Below, one piece after another: positions 32,652 to 40,971 of a DNA stretch of 41,553 nt. Source of the stretch: DAOTVD01 sp034437075. Lineage in GTDB: Bacteria > Chloroflexota > Anaerolineae > Aggregatilineales > J027. Made by a program: the position numbers and the translations under genes. The stretch's first letter is position 1. Each line of letters starts with the position of its first letter. The notes below the pieces were generated by a model. That model saw nothing but the letters and a program-made list of their open reading frames with translations, ran no database searches and was not told where the DNA came from. Location of the stretch: assembly GCA_034437075.1 (NCBI GenBank), contig DAOTVD010000145.1, forward strand, positions 1 through 41,553, given 5' to 3'.

Positions 32652-33286
32652 CCCCCGCTAGGCGTTATCGGATCCGCCGAAAACATGGACGCCACCAGAT
32701 ACGAATCATCCAGTACCAGCGACTCATAGCGGATGTGCTCTGGGGCGGGTTGGGCCGGTTCTAAATGCGCGTTTAGCTCGTATTGGCCCAACAACCCAAC
32801 GACCTTTTCGGCAAAGGGTTCCGGCATCACACCTAAGATACCATCCCCGGCTTGCAAAATGGTCGCTAGCGGGGCCGTTGGGTTGAGTTCATCCACCATA
32901 CGCCGGAAGGGATCATACAAGCCGTAGGTTTGGCCATAAAGCTGGTTGATGCGCAGCATTAAATCGTCCACATCGCGCGGGGTGCCGTGGAAGTGCACCT
33001 GCTGCCAAGCGGCGTTATGCGGATACAACAGCGGATTATCCGTGCTATGCACCAGGTTGGCGAACAAACCGACCGCCAGGCGGTGCTCTTGCACGCCAAT
33101 GGCGCGGATGATGTATTGCCCGGTGGGTGAAATCGTTTGCTGGTCGGCGTTCATGACCGTGGTTTGCAGAATAAGCTGCACCTCTTGCGGGGTGCCGCCT
33201 AACTGCGCCGCCAACAAAACGCCGTAATGATCCTCGCGCGCTAGGGCGGCCAAAATCTCGGTTAGGGTGGTGTCTGAGGTGGGCAT
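32648..33286 (-). CDS. hypothetical protein
   Basis: This is a 212-residue soluble protein with no recognised domain. The ATG at 33286 follows AGGAGA by six bases. The sequence mixes beta-like stretches (QYIIRAIGVQEHRLAVGLFAN, WQQVHFHGTPRDVDDLMLRI) with a helix-rich middle. There are no transmembrane helices. It is a single gene, divergent from the 33437 operon and overlapping the tail of the acetyltransferase gene. Confidence 0.7.
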   Translation of the reverse strand: MPTSDTTLTEILAALAREDHYGVLLAAQLGGTPQEVQLILQTTVMNADQQTISPTGQYIIRAIGVQEHRLAVGLFANLVHSTDNPLLYPHNAAWQQVHFHGTPRDVDDLMLRINQLYGQTYGLYDPFRRMVDELNPTAPLATILQAGDGILGVMPEPFAEKVVGLLGQYELNAHLEPAQPAPEHIRYESLVLDDSYLVASMFSADPITPSGG

Positions 33287-33417
33287 AAGCTTCTCCTGAT
33301 GACTTAGGCGGATTATAGCGCGCGGGAATTGCCTGGGGCCATGGCAAAATGCAGGTTAGGGATGGGTTATGGTCGTGCGCATGCCTTTGCTGATAAGTTT
33401 TCCCTGTGCGGGTGGTG

Positions 33418-33426
33418 TGTTATACT
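33418..33426 (+). promoter_or_regulatory. candidate extended -10 promoter of the 33437 operon
   Basis: TGT plus TATACT (33418-33426) fits an extended -10 element. TTTTCC seventeen bases upstream is a weak -35. The start would be near 33433, only about four bases before the ATG at 33437. Confidence 0.5.
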
Positions 33427-33436
33427 GAGCCCATAT

Positions 33437-33688
33437 ATGGATACCGAAAGCCTGTTTCACATGTGGGGTGCCCGCTTGCAAAGTTGGGGCCTTTTGCCCC
33501 TGGCCCAGACCGGGCTAGAGGTCTTGCAGCCTCTAAGCCCATTTGCTGCGCAGGCGTTATACGTGCTGCAACCCACGCTGGGGCTGTTCTTGGATGGGCA
33601 CCAGGTGGGCGCATGGGCCGCAGCGCTAGAAGACCCGCAGACCGTCGCCAACTGGCGCGCTATGCTGGATGAGGTGTCAGATGAATGA
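33437..33688 (+). CDS. small protein of unknown function (83 residues)
   Basis: This protein opens the membrane-protein operon. It begins MDTESLFHMWGARLQSWG and has a moderately hydrophobic middle (LSPFAAQALYVLQPTLGLFLDG) that could be one weak membrane or amphipathic helix. The end is acidic (WRAMLDEVSDE). Its last 8 bases overlap the next gene. The longer frame from 33329 would run through the promoter and is rejected. No homologue was recognised. Confidence 0.55.
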   Translation: MDTESLFHMWGARLQSWGLLPLAQTGLEVLQPLSPFAAQALYVLQPTLGLFLDGHQVGAWAAALEDPQTVANWRAMLDEVSDE

Positions 33689-34442
33689 TTTTGCAATTAT
33701 GGCCACCATTGGCTTGGTGCTAATTGCGTTGCTGAGTTCGTATTTGGGGAGTATTGTGGTGCGCCAACGCCGCACCCCCTTAGATTTACGGCCCTTGCCC
33801 GGCTATGCCGTCCTACCGCGCCTGCTCGATGCGTCTGTAGAGAGCGACCGGCCCGCGCATATCTCGCTGGGTGCGGCCAGCATCGGTGACCAGGGCACCG
33901 GGGCCGCGCTCGCTGCCGCCGAAATTACCTACTATTTAACGCGCCGGCTGTCCTTCGAGCGGCGCTTGCCCCTCATCACGACCTCAGACCCCCTAACATT
34001 ATTGGTGGCTACGGATACGCTGCGCCGGGCGTACATCGCGCGCGATAACCTGGATGCCTTCCGGCCCAACGCCATCGCCTGGTATCCCCAAGGCGAGCGG
34101 TCGCTGGCCTTCGCCGCCGGGGTCAGTAGCCTCGCCGCTAGCGAGCAGAGCACCGCGCATCTGTTGCTGGGCACGTACGGCGCCGAACTCGCGCTGATTG
34201 GCGAATCGGCGGCGCGCCATCGCCAGCAAATGGTAGCCAATAGTACCTTGTTGGAAGGCCAGGCCGTGGCCTATGCTATGGCAGATGAAACCTTGATCGG
34301 TGAAGAACTTTTTGTTGGTAGCGCGTACCTCGACCGCGATAATGTGTTGCATATGTCCACGCTCATCGCGCAGGATACGCTGCGCTGGGTGGTCATCGCG
34401 GGCATTCTGATCGCCATCTTAGTGAACCTGGTGACCACATGA
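33681..34442 (+). CDS. DUF6754-like inner-membrane protein
   Basis: This is a 253-residue protein with a transmembrane helix near residues 5-26 and another at the C-terminus (about 228-250). Between them lies a soluble domain with HISLGAASIGDQGTGAALAAAEI and LPLITTSDPLTLLVATDTLRRAY, which I match from memory to DUF6754. The ATG at 33681 is chosen over an upstream frame start. It overlaps both neighbours. The family has no established function; it tends to sit in clusters of membrane proteins, as here. Confidence 0.7.
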   Translation: MNDFAIMATIGLVLIALLSSYLGSIVVRQRRTPLDLRPLPGYAVLPRLLDASVESDRPAHISLGAASIGDQGTGAALAAAEITYYLTRRLSFERRLPLITTSDPLTLLVATDTLRRAYIARDNLDAFRPNAIAWYPQGERSLAFAAGVSSLAASEQSTAHLLLGTYGAELALIGESAARHRQQMVANSTLLEGQAVAYAMADETLIGEELFVGSAYLDRDNVLHMSTLIAQDTLRWVVIAGILIAILVNLVTT

Positions 34443-35077
34443 GACGCCGCTTACCCCTGAATGTCGTATCGGCCATTGTGGCGTCGTCCATGGCCCTCAT
34501 CACCATTATCCTATTGTTAGCCACCGGAGATGGCCCCCAGATTATCGTGGGGGGGATTTTGCAATTGGTGATCGTCACTGCCGCGTTTGCTGTGCTCATC
34601 GGCATTTTTAATTTGGTGAGCGTGCACACCCGGCGGATCACATCGCGCCAGAGCGGGTGGCTGTATAGCGGCGTGGTGCTGCTGGCGGCCTTCGCGGTGT
34701 TGCTCTTGCGCGCGCTGGATGTGCGCACCAGCGACGCCGAGCCTGCGCTCGTGTCGGATGTCGTGTTCGAGGCCGTGCAGGTGTCGCTAGAGTCCGCCTT
34801 GGCGGGGTTGTTGTTTTTCTTTTTGGTGTATGCCGCCTACCGCTTCATGCGCGACCGCGTCTCGCTGAGCGGATGCTTGTTCACGTTCTCGGTGCTGATC
34901 GTGCTGGCCGGGTGGATTCCGCTACAAGGGTTGGATGCGCTGCAAGGCGTGCGCGATTGGCTGTTGCGCGTCCCGGCTACGGCAGGCATCAACGGCCTAT
35001 TGATTGGCATCGCGTTGGGCACCATCACCGTCGGTATTCGAACCCTGATCGGGCAAGAACGCGCTTACAGAGAGTAA
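34439..35077 (+). CDS. polytopic membrane protein of unknown function
   Basis: This is a 212-residue protein with about six predicted transmembrane helices (roughly 7-29, 35-60, 72-92, 115-135, 143-163 and 180-200). A basic patch HTRRITSRQ lies between helices 2 and 3. No catalytic motif is seen. It overlaps the DUF6754-like gene (ATGA, 34439-34442) and ends 3 bases before the giant acidic protein gene, so it is probably part of the same membrane assembly. Confidence 0.72.
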   Translation: MRRRLPLNVVSAIVASSMALITIILLLATGDGPQIIVGGILQLVIVTAAFAVLIGIFNLVSVHTRRITSRQSGWLYSGVVLLAAFAVLLLRALDVRTSDAEPALVSDVVFEAVQVSLESALAGLLFFFLVYAAYRFMRDRVSLSGCLFTFSVLIVLAGWIPLQGLDALQGVRDWLLRVPATAGINGLLIGIALGTITVGIRTLIGQERAYRE

Positions 35078-35080
35078 ACC

Positions 35081-38000
35081 ATGTCGGATCGAAACTTTGA
35101 CAATGACCTGCCCCCTTGGATGCAAGGGGAAGATGATCACGACGAGGGCACCGACGCGGGTGACGAAACGCCCCTGTGGGATGACGCGCGCCCAGGCACC
35201 GTACCAGGCCGGGGGGATGATCCTTTCGCGGGGATGACGGGCAACCTTCCCTGGAACGCACAAGCCAGCGCCCCCAGCGATGACCCCTCCAATTTTGAAA
35301 ACTGGCTCACCGAAACCGGGGCCCTGAATCCGGACAATTTGCCCGCCGAATTGCGCGCTGATGAGGCTGACACGGGCGATGATCTGCCCGATTGGCTGAC
35401 GGACAGCCCCCAGGCGGCGGACAACGACGCGACCTTAGCGGTCGAAATGCCTCTATTCGATGCCACCCCCGAAGACGCCGATGATGATCTGCCCGATTGG
35501 CTGACCAGCCTTTCAGCGGCGGCGGACGACCCCGACGCGACCTTAGCGGTCCAAACGCCCATGCTCGACGCCGAAGATACCCAGACAGATGATGACGCGC
35601 CCGAACCCACTATCTATCCACCGTTAGCCCGTACAGGCCCGCCAGCGGTTTTTGGTGAAGATGACGACGATCTGCAAGCCTTGCTGGCTGACGATGACTT
35701 TGCCACAGACGACACCCCCGCCGAGGATTTGCCCGACTGGCTCTTGAACCCCACGACCACCACCCCAGAAACCGAGGCCCTCGCGACAGATGAAGACGAT
35801 CTAGATTGGTTAGCCGAGAACGCCCCCGCCGAAGACCCCGCAACTGACGAAACCGAGGAAACGCCGCTAACCTTCGAAGAATGGGCCGCCCAAAACGACC
35901 CCGAGGCCGTCGCGCCCCAAGATGACCTGAATTGGATGGCGGACGACACGGCCACCGACGACGACCTGACCTACGAAGAATGGGAACGCCAGCAAGAAGA
36001 AGCCGAATACGCCGCCCAACACCCTGATGATGACATCCCCTTGCCGGATGAGGGCGATGTGCCCGATTGGTTCGCCGACATCGACGCTGACGCAGCACCG
36101 GCCCCCGGCGGGGGCGCTCCGGCAGACGATTATCTGCCCGAATGGTTTATGGGCGTAGAAGAATTAGACGATGCCGACGCGCCCGATTGGCTGAAGGGCA
36201 CATCCATGGGCGGGGCGAGCACGCCGCCCCCCGCAGACTTGCCCCATGAAGATGATGTGCTGCCCGATTTCGATGCGCTAATGGGCGACCTAGACCTTCC
36301 TGCGGATGACGATGATCTGCCCGACCTAGACGACATCACCAGCGGCGAAGCCGCCCCCAGCAGCGGCATCCGACGCCTCGCCCCTAGCGAGCCACTGTCC
36401 GACCCACCATCTGACGCGGTCGCGCTGGATGATCTGCTGGGTGATTATGACGCTGATGACGCCGAGATCGACATGCCCGACTTGGACGATCTCGGCAGGG
36501 ATGACGCGCCCGCCGCTGCCGATGAAATGGATTGGCTAGTGGCATTGGCGGCCAGCGCCCCCAGCGAGCCCCCCCGCCCAGAAGTTGCACCCCCATCCGC
36601 CGAAGACGACGCCTTCAGCTTGGATGATCTGCTAGGTGCCGATGTGGACTTACCCACGCCAGGCGGCAGCCCAATGGCCCTACCCGCCGATGATGATCTG
36701 GGCTTTGATGACGATTTTCTGGCCGATTTCGGCACAACCGCCCCCGTAACCGAACCAACGGACGCGCCCGAACTGGCCCCCGCCGAAGGGCTCGCCGAGG
36801 GCGATGTGCCCGAGTGGATGCGCGCGGCGGCCTCCTCGGCCAGCACGGGCGATGAAGTCATGCTCAAAGTAGGCAACCTGGAATCGCGCATCGAACAGGT
36901 GCCGCCCTTTTTGCTCTCGCCAGAGCTACAAGCCCTGTTGACGCGCAGTGCTGCCGTGGTGGAGCAAACCCCGGCGCAGACCTCCCAGGTGATTGACGAA
37001 GGGCCGCTAGCGGGGGTGGAAAACGGCCTGGCCGTTGACCCCTACCTGACCCGCCCCGGCAAGCTCTACACGGGCGAGGGCGCGGTAGATTTGAGCCCCA
37101 CGCAAGAACTACGTCTGGCGTCCATCCAGCGAGTGCTGGCCATCGTGCAGCAAGAACAAGACGCCCATCGCATTGATTTTGAATATGGTATCGGCGCGCC
37201 CGAAGACGATTTCGACGCGCCCGAACCCCTGGCCCCACCGCCCCAACGCCGCCGCCGCGCCCGCCAACGCATCCCGCGAGATCGGCTGGTGATGACGGTA
37301 CTCCTGCTGATCGCGCTGTTGGTGCCCTTCGTGACGGAGGTCTTGCATGTGGCCGAAAGCCCCCCCACGACCTTGACCGAAGACGCGCAGCCCGTCGGTG
37401 CCTTGGTGGATAGCTTGCCCACAGATGACGCTACCGCGCGCGTGCCCGTGCTGGTCGCATTCGAATATGGCTCCACGGGCGCGCAAGAACTTGACCCCCT
37501 GGCGGAGGCCGTCCTGCGTGATATTCTGGCCCATAATGGCTATCCGGTCGTCTTGAGCACCCATCCGCTTGGGATACTGCGCGCCGAGCAGGTCATGCGC
37601 GAGCTAGCCCAGGACGACGCCTTGCTCGAAGCCTTGGGCCGCTTTGACCAACCCCCGATTCCCGTTACGCGGCCCGATCTAAGCCCGCCGTCCGGCTGGG
37701 TTAACGCGCGCGTGGGTGTCGATGTGGCGGGGCGCTCGCGCGCGGGCACCGTGATGGGGCTCATTGATCCCCCCCCGATTATCCCGCCAGTGAACTTACA
37801 ACCGGGCGAGCATTACGCGGTATTGCGCTATCTGCCCGGCGGCGCGGTGAGCGTGCGCGCCTTGACCGAATCGGTGGCCTTTGGGGCCTTGGTCTTTCAG
37901 AGCGATATCAGCGGCGCCAATACCAACCTAGAGATGGATGTCATCACAGATGATTCGTTCGCGTTTGTGGTGGTCGTGGCCGAGCGCTACGACGAGGTGC

Positions 38001-38329
38001 GCATCTGGGCCGAGCAATTAGCCGAGGTGCAGGTGCCCAAGGTCGCGTTGGTGAGCGCCGCCGCCGAACCCCTGGCCCGGCCTTACCTCTCGGCGGATGC
38101 CTACGACGGCATGCTCAGCGGTATTCAAGGCGCTTTGATGTACGATGCCGCGCGCAACGCCGATACACGCGCCGCGTATGATGCCCCCGATAACCTGGCC
38201 TTGCCCGACCCGGCGCTGGGGCGTTGGCATGGGGCCGCGTTGGCCGCGCTGTTGGCCAGCACGCTGATTAGCCTGGGCGCGCTGTATAACATCTTGCGCG
38301 TGGTGCGCGAAGGACGCCGCAAAACATGA
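35081..38329 (+). CDS. giant acidic protein with repeated tryptophan motifs and two membrane helices
   Basis: This protein has 1082 residues. Residues 1-720 are strongly acidic and low in predicted structure, with about 14 short motifs around a tryptophan: LPPWM, NFENWL, DLPDWL (105, 140, 220), DLDWL, TFEEW, DLNWM, TYEEW, VPDWF, YLPEWF, APDWL, EMDWL and VPEWM (579). DDLLG occurs twice (450-454, 515-519). A basic patch RRRRARQR (723-730) precedes a transmembrane helix at about 735-757. A soluble domain of about 290 residues and a second helix near 1048-1070 with a basic tail follow. By the positive-inside rule the acidic region and tail are cytoplasmic and the 760-1045 domain is outside. Function is unknown; the motifs look like docking peptides. 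Confidence 0.75.
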   Translation: MSDRNFDNDLPPWMQGEDDHDEGTDAGDETPLWDDARPGTVPGRGDDPFAGMTGNLPWNAQASAPSDDPSNFENWLTETGALNPDNLPAELRADEADTGDDLPDWLTDSPQAADNDATLAVEMPLFDATPEDADDDLPDWLTSLSAAADDPDATLAVQTPMLDAEDTQTDDDAPEPTIYPPLARTGPPAVFGEDDDDLQALLADDDFATDDTPAEDLPDWLLNPTTTTPETEALATDEDDLDWLAENAPAEDPATDETEETPLTFEEWAAQNDPEAVAPQDDLNWMADDTATDDDLTYEEWERQQEEAEYAAQHPDDDIPLPDEGDVPDWFADIDADAAPAPGGGAPADDYLPEWFMGVEELDDADAPDWLKGTSMGGASTPPPADLPHEDDVLPDFDALMGDLDLPADDDDLPDLDDITSGEAAPSSGIRRLAPSEPLSDPPSDAVALDDLLGDYDADDAEIDMPDLDDLGRDDAPAAADEMDWLVALAASAPSEPPRPEVAPPSAEDDAFSLDDLLGADVDLPTPGGSPMALPADDDLGFDDDFLADFGTTAPVTEPTDAPELAPAEGLAEGDVPEWMRAAASSASTGDEVMLKVGNLESRIEQVPPFLLSPELQALLTRSAAVVEQTPAQTSQVIDEGPLAGVENGLAVDPYLTRPGKLYTGEGAVDLSPTQELRLASIQRVLAIVQQEQDAHRIDFEYGIGAPEDDFDAPEPLAPPPQRRRRARQRIPRDRLVMTVLLLIALLVPFVTEVLHVAESPPTTLTEDAQPVGALVDSLPTDDATARVPVLVAFEYGSTGAQELDPLAEAVLRDILAHNGYPVVLSTHPLGILRAEQVMRELAQDDALLEALGRFDQPPIPVTRPDLSPPSGWVNARVGVDVAGRSRAGTVMGLIDPPPIIPPVNLQPGEHYAVLRYLPGGAVSVRALTESVAFGALVFQSDISGANTNLEMDVITDDSFAFVVVVAERYDEVRIWAEQLAEVQVPKVALVSAAAEPLARPYLSADAYDGMLSGIQGALMYDAARNADTRAAYDAPDNLALPDPALGRWHGAALAALLASTLISLGALYNILRVVREGRRKT

Positions 38330-38991
38330 GCCTAGAAACGCTAGACCTCATCACCGGATGGGCTTCGCTCATCCTGACCTTGCTGATCTTTAGTTATCTA
38401 TTGGGCGATAATCTGTTATACCGCATTGCCGTGCATATCCTGGTGGGTGCCACCGCCGCCTATGTGGCGATTGTCGCCACCGAAAGCATCATAGCGCCCT
38501 GGTTCGAAGCCACCTTGTTAACGGATGCCGACGAGGCTATCGCGGTTCGGCTTCTGGGGCTTATTCCCATCCTGTTGGCGTTGTTTTTGCTGCTGAAACA
38601 ATTGCCGGGCATCGCGCCCTATGGCAACCTGGCGCTGGCCTTCGTGATTGGCGTGGGCGTGGGGGTGGCGATTGTGGGCGCGGTCATTGGCACCATCGTG
38701 CCCCTGGGCACCGAAACCGCGCAGGCGTTCGACGAGGGCCTCACCTTCAACGCGCTCTTGCTGGGGGCGGGCACGCTCAGCACCTTGGTCTATTTTCAAT
38801 ATCTGGCAAAACGCGATATAAAAGGAGATGTTTCGCGCCGATTGCCCCTGCGTTTGGTCGCGGGCTTTGGCAAAGGTATTCTGGTGATTAGCTTGGGCGC
38901 TATCTATGGCGGGGTGATTCTCTCTAGCCTGAGCATCCTGAGTGGCGTCATCAGCGAGCAAGTCACCTTTTTGCTCGAACAGATTGGTTAA
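38326..38991 (+). CDS. polytopic membrane protein of unknown function
   Basis: This is a 221-residue hydrophobic protein with five or six predicted helices (for example LILTLLIFSYLLGD, AVRLLGLIPILLALFLLL, ALAFVIGVGVGVAIVGAVIG and GILVISLGAIYGGVILSSL). One polar loop, YLAKRDIKGDVSRRLP, is positively charged and probably cytoplasmic. It overlaps the giant acidic protein by 4 bases and lies 4 bases before the MutL-like gene. Confidence 0.72.
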   Translation: MSLETLDLITGWASLILTLLIFSYLLGDNLLYRIAVHILVGATAAYVAIVATESIIAPWFEATLLTDADEAIAVRLLGLIPILLALFLLLKQLPGIAPYGNLALAFVIGVGVGVAIVGAVIGTIVPLGTETAQAFDEGLTFNALLLGAGTLSTLVYFQYLAKRDIKGDVSRRLPLRLVAGFGKGILVISLGAIYGGVILSSLSILSGVISEQVTFLLEQIG

Positions 38992-38995
38992 GACC

Positions 38996-40969
38996 ATGGA
39001 ATCATATCTGATAACGGATTTTGGCATCACCCATACACGCAGTGTATTGTTAGATGTCGTCGAAGGGCAATACCGCCTCATTGCCGGGACGATGTCCCGT
39101 TCGACGACCCTGATGCCCGAAGCCGATGCGCTCCTCGCGCTAGAGCGCAATGTCCTGACTTTGGAAAACCAAACCGGGCGCACCATCATTAATCGCGACC
39201 CGAAAAGCGCCCAAATATTCTTGGGCCAAGCGCTCGATGGCAGCGGTATCGGCCATTTTTTGGCCACCGCCAGCAGCGCGGGCCGCTCGTTAGAAGCCGT
39301 GTTGGTGGCCCTGATGGATGATTTTAGCCTACACAGCGCGCAACGCGCCCTAACGGGCACCTATGTCGAAATTCTGGAAACGCTGACCCTGACGGACATC
39401 GCCACCGAAGAAGACCGCGTGAACCGCATTTTGCGTAATCGCCCCGATGTGATCTTGGTGACAGGCGGCACGGACGACGGCAACGAAGATGATGTGCGCG
39501 ATCTGGTGCGCCTGGTCGAACTGGCCATTAAGCTCGTGCCGGGCTCGTCCAAGCCCAACGTCTTGTATGCGGGCAACGCGCGGTTGCAACCGTGGGTTAA
39601 AAAACGCCTGGAAGATGACTGCGTGATCTACATGGCCGATAATGTCCGCCCCGCGCTAGACACCGAGAACCTGAGTTCGGCCAAGATTAAACTCGCCAAC
39701 GTCTTCGACCAGTTTCTTAAAACCCAATCCGATAGCTTTCGCCGGATTTCGGACATGAGCCGGGGCGATGGCATCGTGCCCACCGCGCAAAGCATCGACC
39801 GCCTAATGCGCTACTTGGATACGCTAGACACCCAGCGCGGCGCGCTGCATATCGACATCGGCAGCGGCACCAGCACTCTGTTGGCGATGCTCAACCAAGA
39901 AGGCACAGACGAAATCCGCAGCAATTTGGGGCTGGGGCATGGCGCGCCGAGCGTGTTGCCCCTGGTCGATTGGCGGGATGTCCAGCGCTGGGTGCCGTTT
40001 ACCATCAGCCTGAGCGACCTGGAAGCCTGGGCGCTGAATAAATCCATCGCACCGCATACGATCCCCCAAACCATGGACGAACTCTTATTCGAACACGCCA
40101 TTACCCGCGAGATTATCCGCGCGCTGGTCATCGCAGAAAACGCGGCTTGGACGAAAAAATTGCCGCCCTTTTCACCCATTATCCTGGCGGGGGCGGTCTT
40201 TACGCAGGGTGTCCCGCCGGGCATGGCGGTCTTGATGGCCTTGGACGCCTTGCAGCCAGAAGGCGTAGTACAGCTATGGGCCGATCCTTTTGCGCTGGCG
40301 GCGGCGCTGGGCGCGGTCAGCCTCTACGAACCCTTAGCCGTAGTGCAAATTGTGGATAGCGGCGGTTTCATCAATCTGGGTACGGTCTTTGCGCCCAGCG
40401 GGCGTTTGGGGCCGACGCGCCTGGGGCGCATGGCCGTGACGATCACCCGCGCCAATGGCGAGGTCATCACCCAGGACGTTAGCGCGGGCGACATTTGGTG
40501 CGCGCCCGTGCCCGCTGGCGAACAGGTCAACGTGTCCATTAAGCTCGCGCGCGGGCTGAGCCTGGAAGACAAACGCGAATGGGAAGGTTCCTTGCGCGCC
40601 GGGAGCGCAGGCCTCATCTTTGATATGCGTGGGCGGCCCTTGCAATTGCCCGCTGGGCGGCGGCGTGGGCAAACCCTGGCCAACTGGTACCAAGCCCTGG
40701 CTGGCATAGACATCCTGGCGGGTGTGCATAGCGCCGATACGCCAGCCATGGACGCGATGACAGCCCTCAGCGGCGGCATTGACGATGCCGACTTCCCGGA
40801 TTATAACGCTTTGCCCGAGGGCGGGCTCGATCCGGCCTTGGCGGAGGCTAGCACGGCGGATAGCGCGCCCGAGATGCCTTTGCCAGAGGATTTCGCCCTG
40901 GATGATTTCGATTTGCCGGAAGAAACCCCCGCGAATGATGGGTTAGATGATTTGCGACGTCTGAGATAA
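38996..40969 (+). CDS. ASKHA-fold protein of the glutamate mutase MutL/GlmL family
   Basis: This is a 657-residue cytosolic protein of the actin-like ATPase superfamily. The phosphate-1 loop is ITDFGITHTRSVLLD (about 6-20) and the phosphate-2 loop is HIDIGSGTSTLLAML (285-299); ILAGAVFTQG resembles the adenosine motif. The family (GlmL/MutL) is named for its genetic link to B12-dependent glutamate mutase, but no mutase gene is in the window. It is longer than typical GlmL. A beta-rich segment at about 445-560 (GGFINLGTVFAPSGRLGPTRLG, VTITRANGEVITQDVSAGD) and an acidic tail (PLPEDFALDDFDLPEE) are added. The tail resembles the acidic repeats of the giant protein. Start chosen at the ATG at 38996. 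Confidence 0.78.
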   Translation: MESYLITDFGITHTRSVLLDVVEGQYRLIAGTMSRSTTLMPEADALLALERNVLTLENQTGRTIINRDPKSAQIFLGQALDGSGIGHFLATASSAGRSLEAVLVALMDDFSLHSAQRALTGTYVEILETLTLTDIATEEDRVNRILRNRPDVILVTGGTDDGNEDDVRDLVRLVELAIKLVPGSSKPNVLYAGNARLQPWVKKRLEDDCVIYMADNVRPALDTENLSSAKIKLANVFDQFLKTQSDSFRRISDMSRGDGIVPTAQSIDRLMRYLDTLDTQRGALHIDIGSGTSTLLAMLNQEGTDEIRSNLGLGHGAPSVLPLVDWRDVQRWVPFTISLSDLEAWALNKSIAPHTIPQTMDELLFEHAITREIIRALVIAENAAWTKKLPPFSPIILAGAVFTQGVPPGMAVLMALDALQPEGVVQLWADPFALAAALGAVSLYEPLAVVQIVDSGGFINLGTVFAPSGRLGPTRLGRMAVTITRANGEVITQDVSAGDIWCAPVPAGEQVNVSIKLARGLSLEDKREWEGSLRAGSAGLIFDMRGRPLQLPAGRRRGQTLANWYQALAGIDILAGVHSADTPAMDAMTALSGGIDDADFPDYNALPEGGLDPALAEASTADSAPEMPLPEDFALDDFDLPEETPANDGLDDLRRLR

Positions 40970-40971
40970 GC

